DNA from: Parietaria judaica
Taxonomy: Eukaryota; Streptophyta; Magnoliopsida; Rosales; Urticaceae
Direction: 5' to 3'
NCBI GenBank assembly: GCA_954871525.1
Contig: OX940861.1
Coordinates: 37,895,201-37,959,200 of the forward strand
Length of the DNA stretch: 64,000 nt
Made by a program: the position numbers and the translations under genes. Of the stretch, positions 12,503-24,120 are shown piece by piece (the stretch's first letter is position 1; the number at the start of each line of letters is the position of its first letter). The notes beneath the pieces were generated by a model. It did no database searches and had not been told where the DNA came from. It saw nothing but the letters and a program-made list of their open reading frames with translations.

Positions 12503-13089
12503 TGTGAGCTAAAGCTCGACCTGGTTCAACTCATTAAGTCAAGGAGCGACAAGGAAGACAAGACCCAGCCGATCAGGCCAGGAGGACATGGTCGCACCAA
12601 GCCTTGTCTCAGACAGGCTGATTAAATGGTCGCGACGAGCAGGTCACGACGACCAGGAACCAAGGAACCGACGACCAGGTTCCAGTGACGGGGAGGTTCC
12701 AGTGACCAGGACGCAACGTCGACTAAGAAATGCCGAGAAGGCAAGGTCGACCAGATAGGAAAACACCAGGGAGTTGGTGAGTGTCAATCAGTTGAAACCA
12801 AAGATGAAGGCAACGAGATTTGTGGGATTGTGAGAATGTTAATGATGTGCCTCTTTCTATGTATGGAATTAGTGTAATTACCCTTGATTGTAGGGATTTG
12901 ATTTCTAGGTTTTAGTAGTATAACTAGAGGTGTAATCTCTTTGTACTAGGTGATTCTCCCTTGATAGTTTTCCTTCTTTGTAACATGCAATATTTTCAAT
13001 ATAGAGAGTATTCTCCCCAAATCTATTCTCGTTTTCTCTTTGTGTTCTTGTGTGTGCTTTTGGCTTAAAGATCCAGTTTGGAACTAACA
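12503..13089 (+). repeat. Left LTR of Ty1/copia element
   Basis: Starts TGTGAGCTAAAGCTCGAC and ends GGAACTAACA; the right LTR starts TGTGAGCTTAAGCTTGAC and ends GGAACCAACA. The two LTRs have diverged heavily in between, indicating an old insertion. Right after it, TCAGTATCCGAGCC resembles the initiator-tRNA-Met primer binding site of copia elements (TGGTATCAGAGCC). Confidence 0.75.
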
Positions 13090-13607
13090 TTCAGTATCCG
13101 AGCCAAGTGCCTACATATCGTCAGCGTCGTCACCCAGGAAGGTTGTCGCAGCAGAGATTGTTGGTTCCATAAAAAACGATCGTTGCCGAAAGCTCGACCG
13201 AATTGAAAATGACAATCGGATATCAAACTACACTCACGCACAAACAAGAGTGGTAGATATAAAACCACACTTCCACTCAAAATACACTTTCTTATTTTGT
13301 ATGATTATATATATATATATGTATGTGTGTAGAGATGAATATATAAGAAGGCAATAGGAGAAACTTTGGTAAAATGCTCTATGATTAACAAAACAAAGTC
13401 AAATACAATGCAGTGGAGTTGAAGTTCTCAACATATAACATGGTCTATATATAGAGTTACGTAAAATTACCGTACTACCCTAACTAACTTTGTGGCCAAG
13501 CAATATAAGCTTGGTAGACACGACACAATCATTTTAGATGATAAAATTTATTAAAATCAAAATTTGCATAGCAAGTAGCAACCTAGTCAAGCTTAATGAT
13601 CACAGAG
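13090..13607. other. Copia leader region
   Basis: Begins with the primer binding site and continues as AT-rich DNA with (AT)n at about 13305-13320. It is longer than a normal copia leader, so a small insertion is likely at about 13160-13560, but I could not define its ends. Confidence 0.5.
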
Positions 13608-14713
13608 ATGAGAACCACGAAGAACCAGAAGGAGGGGAACTTCACGCTGAGCTATCTGATGCTCACGAAGACTAACTACTCAGTGTGGGCGTTGAAGATG
13701 AGAGTGAATCTTCAAGCGTAAGGAGTTTGGGAGGCCGTAGCTGACGGTGAAGTCAAAGTTCATAAGGATAGGATGGCGCTTGCGGCCATCTATAAGGGAG
13801 TCCCGGAAGATGTCTTTCTCATGATAACAGAGAAGTATTCCACAAAAGAAGCATGGGAGACGCTTCGGTCGACGCACATAGGTGCAGAACGCGCCAATGA
13901 TGCCAAGGTTCAAACCTTGAAGAGCGAGTTTGAGGTTCTCCGTATGAGAGACGGTGAATCTATGGAAGAATTCGCGATGAAGCTTACTTCTATTGTTACA
14001 GGTATCCACTTGCTAGGTTAGCAGGTGGACGAGACCACGGTGGTCAAGACGTTCCTGCAAGCAGTACCTCAACAGTACTTGCAGATCGTGACGTCGATCG
14101 AGCAGTTCAGCGACCTCAAGACTATAACTGACGAGGAGGTTGTCAGTCGTCTGAAATTCCACGAGGAGAGGCTTCGAGTATATAGCGACAAGGAAGAGGA
14201 CAACGCCTCCTGCTCACGTATGAAGAATGGATGGCTAACCAGAAGTGGAACCAGCGAGAAGGTTCTTCTTCTAGCTCATCGAGTTGCAGCGGATACGGCA
14301 GCGAGAGTCGTGGACGTGGCAAAGGCCGAGGTCGAGGACGTGGTCGCGACCAGCGTGGTCGAGGCAGTAGCACTCCCCGTCAAGACAGCGCCACCCACAA
14401 GGAAAAGAGCACAGTGAAGTGCTGCAATTGTCAGAAGTATGGTCACTACAAGAATGAGTGTTATACTAAAAACCGCGACGAAGAAGCGAATCTAGTGAGA
14501 TTCGATGACAACGAGCACACACTTATGTTCACCGAGGAGATGTTGGATTTAAGTAGCAATGAGCACGTCGACCAGGATCTGGTCGACCTGACTCGCGTAA
14601 ACCAAGAGCACGTCGACGTAATACTTGACCACCAGGTACCCAGTGAGGAGGTCCCTGACGACCAAGTACTGAGGCCGACGGACGAGCTGATAATGGCAGA
14701 GAAGCTCAGCTAG
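13608..14713 (+). pseudogene. Ty1/copia gag, broken
   Basis: From ATG 13608 the frame reads through typical copia gag: TKTNYSVWALKMRVNLQA, then EAWETLRSTHIGAERANDAK, later KTFLQAVPQQYLQIVTSIEQ, an RGRG-rich basic stretch and a zinc knuckle CCNCQKYGHYKNEC at about 14418-14460. It is broken by TAA just before GVWEAV (near 13719), by TAG at 14019-14021, and by a frame change near 14205-14230, where LLLTYEEWMANQKW continues in another frame. The function of gag is nucleocapsid formation. This copy cannot make an intact protein. Confidence 0.9.
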
Positions 14714-16053
14714 ACAAGGAAAAATGACGAGCAAACCACAACGGTGATGCTCAATGAAGATAAGGTTGTCGCCAACCTGCTCAAAGATGGCGAAGGGAAG
14801 GTCTATACCGACATTTGGTATTTATACAATGAAGCCAGCAACCACATGATGGGTCATCGAGCCAAGTTTGAAGTGCTCGGCGATGGTTAAATCATGGACA
14901 TTAAGGGCAGAGGGTGCATCATGTTCAAGTGCAAGAACAGGGACCAGCGCTTGTTGACGGAGTTTTATTACGTACTGAAGCTGAAGAGTAACATCATAAG
15001 CCTAGGGGAGATGACTGAGATCGGTCACATAGTGATCCTATCGGGTGAGTTCCTGAAGATGTGGAACCGCGACGGCATGCTATTGATAAAGGTGAGGAAA
15101 TCACCGCATCGGTTATACAAGATAAACTTTGTATTAGATCAATCGGTTTGCTTGATGGCGTCAATTGCTGACCCAACGTGGCTATGGCATGCGAGACTTG
15201 GGCCCGTGAATTTCTACGCGATCAAGAATATAGGCGACAAGGAGATGACGTTTGGGGTGCCCAATATTGTACATCCCAACCAGCTATGTGAATGTTGCAT
15301 GATTGCGAAACAGGCAAGAGTGCCAATTCTAATCAAGGCCAACTTCCATGCCGAGCGACCACTCCAGCTGGTGCACGCGGGCCTGTGAGGTCCTATCACC
15401 CCTGCAATTCTCGTCGGCAATAAGTATTTCTTACTTCTCGTCGATGACTACAGCCGATGGATGTGACTTTGCACGCTCAAGGAGAAGGCTTCAAGAAGTT
15501 CAAGAGGCTAGTGGAGAACCAGTCAGGGCATAGACTAAGACTTTGTGAACAGACCGTGGAGGAGAGTTCATGTCTGAGAAGTTCGTCGAGTATTGCGGAG
15601 AAGTAGGTGTAGAACGACATATAATTGCACAATACACGCCTTAACAGAACAGTGTGGTAGATAGATGAGGAGCTTGATGAAAAGCATGCAGATCCCGGTA
15701 AGACTATGGGGCGAAGCAGTATGACACGCGGTCTACTTGCTGAACCGCTTGCCGATGAAGGCGCTAAGAGAGCGTACCCCTTACCAAGCGTGGAAAGGGA
15801 AGAAACCTCATCTGGAGCATTTGAGTGTATTTGGGTGCACTGCTCACGTGAAGAGGGTGGGACCACACCTCAAGAAGCTCCATGATCAGAGTAAGCCAAT
15901 GGTGTACCTAGGTGCCGAGGAGGGCAGCAAGGCACACATGTTTTATGACCTTCGACGTGGCAAGGCTCATGTGAACAGAGATGCTGTGTTCGAAGAGGAA
16001 AAGAAGTGGGACTGCGAGCAGGGAGAGCCTGAAGAGAACTCAATGGAGTTCAC
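14714..16053 (+). pseudogene. Ty1/copia protease-integrase remnant
   Basis: In order: the protease site, where the usual DNGASNHM reads YNEASNHM so the catalytic Asp is lost; the GAG-pre-integrase region with WLWHARLGPVNF and the CECC zinc motif; integrase core pieces (NKYFLLLVDDYSRWM); and the integrase C-terminal part SVFGCTAHVKRVGPHLKKL and MVYLGAEEGSKA. Stops and frameshifts are scattered throughout. The frame runs into the inserted LTR at 16054. The reverse transcriptase core should follow but is missing from both halves of the element. Confidence 0.88.
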
Positions 16054-16556
16054 TATTGGGAAGTTTAGTACGCTTCCCGTTAATATTATCACGAAATATA
16101 GCGTCGAACCGTCTGGGTAACATTTAAAATTTATTTAGAGCGAAAAACTTGTTAACCGTACAACGGATTGAACATCGGATAATAACCAAAATCAAGATCT
16201 TATAAATATTAAGTAATTTAATATTCATAAATCATTTATAAATTAGTCTATAGGAAATAAATAAAAGCAGTAAATGGTCGCATTTATTAACCCAATGCAT
16301 AAGGTCGTACCTCAGTGTATTGACTTTCGGCTGCGCGTTCTGAACTTGGCAGGGCTCCGCCGGTGCTGAGGGAAATTCCCGCGATCTTCTGAGATATTCT
16401 TCAGGATTCCTCGTACCGAAGCGTGGGCTTCGCGCGCAGGACTCCGTCGCAAACTTTAACTGGTTTGTTCTTTTAAAGCTTCCGGAGAACAACGTCTATC
16501 TAAGCCGAACAAGAAAAACCTTGAGATCAGTAGCGAAAAATTCGCAGACTCTAAGG

Positions 16557-16588
<32 letters not shown>

Positions 16589-17139
16589 GATCAAATTTTG
16601 CTATGGGAAAGGTGTGAAAAATGTGTAGAATGAGCTCCCTATTTATAGGCTCAACCTGTAATCGAATCGGAGAAATTCCCTCCCTTAATTTTGAATTTCA
16701 TATAATTAAATATGATTAATTATTTAAATCCAATGGTCTAGATTAAATCTTATCTTAATCCAAGGGATATAATTAATCAGGGATTTAATTAAATAAGAAA
16801 GATTAGGTAAAATAGAAAACCAATGTTATCTAGTTATTATTAAATTTGAAATATATATATATATATATATATATGTGATAAAATTTAAAAATCAATTATA
16901 TAGATCCAACGGTTGAGTTAAATCTTAAACCGATCCAATTGACCAAATTGATTCAGGATAAAATCAAATACCCTAAGATATAGTAAAATCCCTAATTCGA
17001 TTTTATCCATACCATTAATTCAAAAATTATATATTATATTATATTAATTAATTTCCAATCCGACCGTAAAGATTAAATCTGAAACCGATCCAACGAATAC
17101 AATTAATTAGACTAATTCGAAAACCCTAAGCTTGGTCAC

Positions 17140-17916
17140 TGTAGAGGGCGATTTTCATCGCCCTTTTCCAGTCACAAAAATAATCACCAATAACAAAGTA
17201 ACAACAATAATCATTGAATATCTTTGTTTTATCATATTTTCCGATATGTGCTCGGTTTTCTTTCGTTGAATAGCTGGACAGATGAAGGATCAAGAACAAA
17301 GGCTTTCTCTATTTCTTTAGCCTTTCTATTACAAGATATTCTCTCTTTTTCCTGGGCTTTCCTCTCTATTTTTCCGAACCACTACAAATGAGGCTTATCT
17401 TACCTTTTATAGAGTTTACGTTATGTCCCCCTCGCATCTTTCCCGCCCTTTTTTCTCTTTAATCATTCACTTCCCAGAGTGATTTGAGGGAAGCATGGTT
17501 AATCCCTGCTTTATGTCACTTCCGAGCAGACTGTCATTATGGGTAGGTGAGCTTCATTAAATGCGCATCCCGTCAGCCGTCATTCGGCTCTGCAAGCCTC
17601 GTCGTTGATGCTTCTCATCGATTGAGTAGGTCGACTTCATTAAATGCACATCCCGTCAGCCGTCATTCGGCTCTGCACATTTCATCATGACGAAATTCCT
17701 CGTCGAGCGTGATGGGACACTTCATCGCAGTCTGCTTTTGCGTGGCCATACCTCCTCGCGGTCGACCCCCCCCCCCCCCCTCGGAGATAATCCTCCTCAG
17801 GGATACGCCTTGTTTGCCCCCTCGGGCGATGAACTTCCTCGCCTTCCCTTATGTCGTTTATGGACCAAACAACACGAGTTGTGTTGAGGATGGATTTGAC
17901 CAAATCCGACCTTAAC
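17140..17916 (-). repeat. 3' LTR of the Tat-like element
   Basis: 777 bp, TG...CA ended, near-identical to 24121-24905. Contains a poly-C run at about 17767-17780. Confidence 0.95.
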
Positions 17917-18628
17917 AGTTAGTCCCCCATTTTATCAAGTGTATACACTTGGTAAAATAAAGTATAATCTTCTCGGAAATCAGCCTTAGCCAACATTTGT
18001 TGATTTCCAGGTTGGTGACTGCTTCATTGGCTTCTCGCGTGGCTACATTGCTAAACCACTTCTTTTCCTCGCCACGCCTCCTTTGCACCCCTCCTCGTTG
18101 CGAGCCAGGTCCCTTGCCCGCGGGAGATGCTGTGACCCAAACGCCGTTGGCGTCTTCATCGAGAACTCTCCTCGCTTATCTGAACTCTGTATAATACCGA
18201 AACATACGCTTCGAAGACAAAAGTGTAAACGTAACGTGTACTTTGCAAATGCGAGACACTCCTTGGAAGCGTTAATATGCAAATTATTGAAATGTATGGA
18301 TATGTATAATACTCACACCCTTGGCTCAGACTCATCACATCGTTTCCGGTTGTTCGGAGAACCGTCTATTGTAGCCTGGCGTGTGCGTCGCCGTTGGGCA
18401 TCCCGCCTTACTCTGCAGTGTAAAGAGGGAAAATCGTGCCTATTGAGAGGTGCGTTCCTCCCAGCGTTGGTCGCGATTGAAGATCATTGTTTCTGTACTC
18501 CCTCGCTTTTTGGCCTCCTCGGCGCCCTCGACCTATTCTGCTTCTGCTCGCCCCTCTCGTCGAGCAATTTCTCTCGGGCACGCTTTCCTGTATATACATA
18601 TAAGTTTTTGAGAACGCTTTTCTCGGCA

Positions 18629-18732
18629 CTCTTGCTGGATCGGGCTTGCTCGGCACCCTTAGCCGTATATATATTATTTTTTTTATAATTTTCTCGGCAC
18701 TCTCGCCGGATCGGGCTTGCTCGGCACCCTTA

Positions 18733-18806
<74 letters not shown>

Positions 18807-18899
18807 GGCATTCTCACCGGTTCGGGCTTGCTCGGCACCCTTAGCCGTATATATATCTCGGCATTCTCGCCGGATCGGGCTTGCTCGGCACCCTTAGCC

Positions 18900-18944
<45 letters not shown>

Positions 18945-18990
18945 AAAAAATTTCTCGGCACTCTCATCGGTATGTACGTATACATATATA
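18629..18990. repeat. 43-bp minisatellite interleaved with (TA)n tracts
   Basis: Four full copies and one partial copy of a unit beginning TCTCGGCAxTCTCxCCGG and containing GGGCTTGCTCGGCACCC are separated by TA runs of very different length. It lies in the non-coding tail of the Tat-like element between integrase and the polypurine tract. Confidence 0.9.
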
Positions 18991-19205
18991 TATTTTCTCT
19001 ACTTTCTCCTCGAGTCTGAGACAAAGAAAAGGGTTATGCATAACAGAAAACTCCAAATTAGTTCAGCAAAAGTCGAGGCCATGCAAAAATAGCCCCGAAC
19101 AAGAAGGGTCGGGACTTCCCCAAATGGTAACAAGAAAAAGATGTTGAACGTTGACCGCTGAGCCTCCCGCTGACGTTTCGAGTTGGCAGGGGATCGATTC
19201 GTAGC

Positions 19206-19640
19206 TCAATCCCGATCCTGGGTTTCGGGGGATACCGGTGGGGCTGAGGAAGCCACGGGAGCTCGGTACTCGGCGAGAGCAATTTTCATCTTCCACCTCT
19301 CCATCTCGTCACTTGGAGTCGTCCGATCAGCAACCTCCTTCATCAGCCGCTCCCTCTTGGAGGCACTTTTCCACAGCTGGGCTCGATTGGTTCTGGCGCG
19401 GGTCCGGTGAGCCACAGGGGCGTCATCGACGATCGTCGGGGTCTGCATTGCCTGAGTCTCGGAAGCGGCCTGAGAGGCCGATGAAGCCACGGAAGCTCGG
19501 TACTCTGCGAGAGCAATCTCCATCTTCTATCTCTCCATCTCATTCCTTGGGGTCGTTCGATCAGCATGTTCCCTCATCAGCCGCTCCCTCTTGGAGGTAC
19601 TTTCCCACAGCAACGCTTGACTTGTTCGGCGTACCGTTGT
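19206..19640 (-). other. Tandem duplicated coding-like module in the Tat tail
   Basis: About 160 bp (19245-19405) is repeated with about 85-90% identity by eye at 19485-19640. On the minus strand, the element's sense strand, an open frame of 105 codons reads IALAEYRASVASSA, HRTRARTNRAQLWKSASKRE and again IALAEYRAPVASSA. It may be an extra open frame downstream of pol, as some Tat-clade elements carry, but I recognise no domain. Confidence 0.5.
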
Positions 19641-19689
19641 AGTGTCATCAGTAGTCGGCAGAGTCTGCATCGCCTGAGAGAGATCCTAG

Positions 19690-19712
19690 GAGAGCGGTTT
19701 CGAAAATGGAGA

Positions 19713-19759
<47 letters not shown>
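19690..19759. repeat. (GA)n microsatellite
   Basis: A GAGAGA run of about 65 bp ending in GTGTGTG, in the Tat tail. Confidence 0.9.
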
Positions 19760-19761
<2 letters not shown>

Positions 19762-20011
19762 TGTGTCATTTCGAAGAAACTTGTGCCGAAACCCTAACCA
19801 ATAACGTGAGTCTCTTTTTTGGTTTGTCGTTCCCGGGTTGAGCTACTTGTCGTGCTGCTGTCTGGTGTTGTTTGGACACTATTTTGCCATCTGGGCCGAG
19901 ATTTTGCGTGGGCATGATGAATGGGCTTTTTGCTTTGGGGAGGGGTACACGTTTCCACAGGAAAATATAAAATCTACGAGCATGAAAAGAGAGAGAAACG
20001 GAGAGACGAGG

Positions 20012-21580
20012 CTACTGGTAGAACTTTTTTAAGTGTTTCACGTTCCAACTCCGTATTACTTTTGCGCCCTCAGTATTCTTGAGCTCGTAGACCCCCGGCT
20101 TGATGACGTTGGTAACTATGTAAGGGCCTTCCCAGGTCTGCCCTAGCTTTCCAGCATTTGCCTCGGCGGTGTTCTGGAAAACTTGTCGGATGACCATCTC
20201 TCCGACTCTGAACCTCCTCGAGCGCACTTTCTTGTTGTAGAAATGCGCGATCGTGTTCTGATAGTTGGCAATGTGCGCGCTCGCTTGCTCGCGTCTCTCG
20301 TCGATGTGGTCGAGCTGATGGAGGAGGTTCTGTTCGTTGTCCTCCTCGCTGCTGGGGGCTAGAGTCCGATGATGGTTCGGGATGTCAACCTCTGCTGGGA
20401 TCACAGCCTCCACTCCGCAGGCCAAAGCGAAGGGTGTCTCGCCGGTTGCGGAATGAGGGGTTGTCCGATAAGCCCATAGTACTCCTGGCAGCTCGTCCGC
20501 CCACAGCCCTTTCTTTTCGCCGAGCCTCCTCTTGATGTTGTCGACGATGGTTTGGTTAACCACCTCGGCGTTCCCGTTGCCTTGGGGGTATCGTGGCGTT
20601 GACGTGTTGAGCTTTATCCTCCATCGTTTGCAGAAATCTCCGAACCTCTTTGAGATGAACTGAGATCCGTTATCGGCGATTATCTCCCTAGGCAGTCCGA
20701 AGCGAGTAATCACGTTCTTCCAAACGTAGCTCTCGACATCGGAATCCTTGATGTTGGTGTACGCCTCAGCCTCCGTCCATTTGTTGAAGAAATCCGTGAC
20801 GACGAGCATGAACCTCTTTTGCCGCGTGCCGATGGGCATGGGGCCGACGATGTCCATTGACCACTTCATGAACGGGTAAGGCACCGAGACCACGGAGAGT
20901 TCCTCTGCCGGATAGTTGATCGCTGGCGAATGTCGCTGACATTTATCGCACCTCTTGGCATGGCCAATGCAATCGGCGACCATGGTTTCCCAAAAGAAAC
21001 CTTGCCGCTTAGTCTTTCTAAGCAAGGATCGTCCGCCAGAGTGATTTCCGCAGTCCCTGCTATGGATCTCCCGCATGACGTACTCGTCCTCTTTCTTGCC
21101 AAGGCATCTTAAGTAGGGACCCGCGAAGCTCTTGAGATAAAGTATGTTATCGAGGACGGTGTACTTGGAGCCTTTTGACTTGATCTTTCTAGACTCTTGC
21201 GGATTTTCGGGCAGCATTCCTTCAAGGATGTACCTTCGGAGGGGCGTCCGCCAATCTTCTGCTTCATCGTCGTCTACGACTCCCCGCTCCTCATCTTCGT
21301 CCTCGTCGTCCTCGATCTCGTTCATGTTGGCCTCGCCAGCCTTTACCTCATCGGCTTCTTCCTTCCCTTTAGCCCTCTTCCTCGCTGGGCCTTCTTCTCT
21401 CCGGATGCTTGGCTTCTCCACCGTCTCTACCGTGACCGACCTTAGTTCACCGACTTCAGTCGTTGAACACAGGCTTGCCAGTGCGTCGGCGTGGGTGTTG
21501 TCTCCTCGCGTCACCTGCGTCAGGCTGAAGTAGTCGAACTTCATCGAGAGAGCATCGACCACTCCCGCGTAAGCCTCCAT
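20012..21580 (-). CDS. Gypsy RNase H end plus integrase
   Basis: A 522-codon open frame on the element's sense strand. Residues 1-40 are the end of RNase H (TRGDNTHADALASL). The zinc-binding HHCC domain uses H173, H180, C211 and C214. The integrase core has D243 (MDIVGPM), D303 (IADNGSQF) and E339 (GNGNAEV), giving the D,D-35-E spacing, so catalytic residues are intact. The C-terminal part carries RRFRVGEMVIRQVF and a GPYIV motif typical of gypsy integrases. The first Met follows an in-frame TGA, so in the intact element this is the downstream part of one polyprotein. An acidic run (EIEDDEDEDEERG, residues 88-100) lies between RNase H and integrase. It could still give a soluble integrase if expressed. 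Confidence 0.93.
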   Translation of the reverse strand: MEAYAGVVDALSMKFDYFSLTQVTRGDNTHADALASLCSTTEVGELRSVTVETVEKPSIRREEGPARKRAKGKEEADEVKAGEANMNEIEDDEDEDEERGVVDDDEAEDWRTPLRRYILEGMLPENPQESRKIKSKGSKYTVLDNILYLKSFAGPYLRCLGKKEDEYVMREIHSRDCGNHSGGRSLLRKTKRQGFFWETMVADCIGHAKRCDKCQRHSPAINYPAEELSVVSVPYPFMKWSMDIVGPMPIGTRQKRFMLVVTDFFNKWTEAEAYTNIKDSDVESYVWKNVITRFGLPREIIADNGSQFISKRFGDFCKRWRIKLNTSTPRYPQGNGNAEVVNQTIVDNIKRRLGEKKGLWADELPGVLWAYRTTPHSATGETPFALACGVEAVIPAEVDIPNHHRTLAPSSEEDNEQNLLHQLDHIDERREQASAHIANYQNTIAHFYNKKVRSRRFRVGEMVIRQVFQNTAEANAGKLGQTWEGPYIVTNVIKPGVYELKNTEGAKVIRSWNVKHLKKFYQ

Positions 21581-22371
21581 TCATTCGTCGTTCTTCTTGT
21601 ATTCCCCGTTGACTTGCTTTACCACCAACTGCAAATCTGAGAAAGCGTGCAAGTTCCTTGCTTCGATCGCTAAGGATGATTGCATCCCGATGATGAGCGC
21701 TTCATACTCTGATTCGTTGTTAGTGGAACGATAGGCGAGGCGACAAGTTTTTTCTATCACGTCTCCCATAGGGGAGATGATCCTGATCCCCATTCCAGTT
21801 CCTTGTGCTGTCGCGGATCCATCGACTTGTAACTTCCAGATGCCAGCTTCGTTGCTCGGGTCCACCGGCTCTTTTGGTAACTCGATGAGGAAATCAGCGA
21901 GCACTTGAGATTTGAGGCTCGTCCGAAGCTTGTACTCAATAGCGTATGCTCCCAGTTTTATAGACCACTTCGTGATCCTCCCCGACTGGCTCGGGCCGTG
22001 GATGATAGAACGGATCGGTCTGTCGATCATGACGACGATGGTGTGGGCTTGGAAGTGATGCTTCAATCTCTCCGACGCGTCGTATACTGCCAAGGCGAGC
22101 TTCTCGGGTTGAGGGTACCTTGTCTCGGCGTCGAGGAGTTTCCTGCTGATGTAGGAAACCGGCTTCTGCACCCCATCCTCCTCTCGTACAAGCACCTGGT
22201 TGCGTGGTCGGATACGGCAATGTATAAATACAAAGGTTCCCCTGGCTTTGGCTTTCTCGTGATGGGCGGCGACGATAGATAGGACTTTAACGCCTGGAAG
22301 GCCTCCTCGCATTTCTCGGTCCACTCAAACTTCTTGTTCTTCCTTAGTAGTTCGTAGAAAAGGAGAGTCTT
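21581..22371 (-). pseudogene. Gypsy RT tail and RNase H, broken
   Basis: After the deletion junction near 22370 the minus strand reads FYELLRKNKKFEWTEKCEEA (end of RT, thumb/connection). After a frame change near 22200 it reads KPVSYISRKLLDAETRYPQ and LADFLIEL, then the RNase H region DGSATAQGTGMG and SEYEALIIGM. It ends in TGA at 21581 directly before EAYAGVVDAL, which continues the same frame. RNase H carries a D in VDGSA and an E in ESEYEAL. Confidence 0.88.
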
Positions 22372-24055
22372 GCCGGTTCTGCCATGCCCTGTTACCGTTA
22401 TTCCAAGGCACGGAAGGTTTGTACGTGAGGTATTTGATCTCCCCCCGCGCGTATCTTCTCTGGAGCTCCTTCTTCAGCATGGCGCAATCCTCAGTGGCAT
22501 GGCCGTTATAGTTGTGGTAAGTGCAGAACTTACTCATATCCTTTGGCCAAGGCTTCCTGCGGAAGCCTCCCCGGCCTCCCGAGAAGCCCCCTCGGCTTCC
22601 GGAGAATCCTCCTCGGTCTTCGGAGAATCCTCCTCGGTTCCCGGAGTATCCTCCTCGATCCTCAGAGAATCTTCCTCGGTCCTACGAGAATCCTCCTCGG
22701 TTCTCCGAGAATCCTCCTCGGTCTTCGTAGGATCTTCCTCGGTCTTCCGAGAATCCTCCTCGCTGCTGGTTTCCCCAATTGTAGTCGTGGTTCTTGTTCT
22801 CGTCTACCTAATAGACTTCTTGCCTTTGAACTTCCCGAGCTTGTCGCTCGCTGGAACTTCTTCGATCTTCTTCTCCCTTCCTCGCTCTAGACGACGGGGC
22901 ATCTCCTCCGTCTCCGTTCTCCCTTTTTCCGTGCTGCTTTCCCTTGCTTCCACCTTCGTGGATCTTCTTCTGAGCTAGAGTCTCTTCCTCTATTTCCATG
23001 AAGAGCGTCGCCCTGTGGAGTGAGTCCTCAATCGTCGACGGGCGCATTTTTATCAACTCCTCGCGGAAAGGAGCCAAATACCACAGTCCATGCTTCAGTG
23101 CCTGGATCACGACGACGTCATCGAGCCCCTGGATTCTGACCATGATGTCCTTGAATTTTCCTACGTATTTCAAGAGAGTTTCCCCTCGTCCTTGTGAGAG
23201 GTTCCACAGGGTCGTGACGGTCGCCTCGTTCTGCACGTACATTGAGTAGTGCCGCAAAAAGCACGCGACGAGCTCATCGGAGTCACCGATGGATTGCGTT
23301 GGTAGCTTCGCGAACCAGTCGCTCGCCGGGCCTTGCAAGCTTTCGACGAAGAGATGGCACAGGATAGCCTCTAGCTTCGCCTCATCGCCGCCTATACGCT
23401 CCGTAGCGATCCGGAATGACTTCACGTGGGTGTTTGGATTTGAAGTCCCTCTGTACTGTGAGATCCTGACCTTTGGCAATTCTCCTAGCTCCACGCTGCG
23501 GATTTTTGCCGAGAAAGGGGTTACTCTGGCCTTCCTGACCAATCTGTCGATCTCGGGTGACACGCTGGTGGCCCTATGCACCTGTGAAGCTACGTGCCCC
23601 ATCTTTGCCTCCATGCTTGAGGACATTTCCCTCATCGCTCTTCGGACCTCCTCCTTGACTGTCTCCGCTATGGTGGTCGCCAAGCCCCCTTGCGGGTCCG
23701 TCGTGGTTACCGGTGTCACGCCGACGGCGTTGAAAAGATCCCGGTTGATTGGTGGCGCCTGCGGCATCAAGTTTCCTTGCTCTATTCCGGCTGTGGCTCT
23801 CCCTTCTCCTCGAGCCGAAGATCCCGCGATTGTGCTATCCGGACCTTTCCTTCTTTGGCTCGCAATCGCGTGATCTAAGAGAGCGGTGAGCTGCCCGTTC
23901 CTCTCCTTCTGTTCTTCCGCTTTCCTGGCCGCCTCCTCGACCATCCTTGTTGATGCTATCGCCTTTTCCGTGGCTTCGGCCAACTGCCGCTGAAGTCTCT
24001 CCATGGCTGGGACTTCGTCCCCTTCTATACTGATGATGGTGTCGCTCGACGACAT
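22372..24055 (-). pseudogene. Gypsy gag with RGG-box repeats and zinc-knuckle-like end
   Basis: From ATG 24055 an open frame of 415 codons contains a coiled-coil-like N-terminus (residues about 15-60) and the retrotransposon gag domain (RISQYRGTSNPNTHVKSF; GPASDWFAKLP; LLKYVGKFKDIMVRI). It stops at TAG 22808-22810. The frame continues beyond that stop into about nine repeats of RGGFSED-like units (22560-22765), one of which has a second TAG, then FCTYHNYNGHATEDC, the zinc-binding end of Tat gag. The RGG repeats are a likely RNA-binding module. Two in-frame stops mark this copy as decaying. Confidence 0.88.
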
Positions 24056-24120
24056 CTCGCTCCTTCAAATTCCTGGCTGTGAGTTAGAAAGAAAACAAAG
24101 CCCCACGGTGGGCGCCAAAC

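Noticed and set aside
18646..19024. Tyr/Ile-rich open frames
   Set aside because: They are translations of (TA)n tracts in the Tat element tail.
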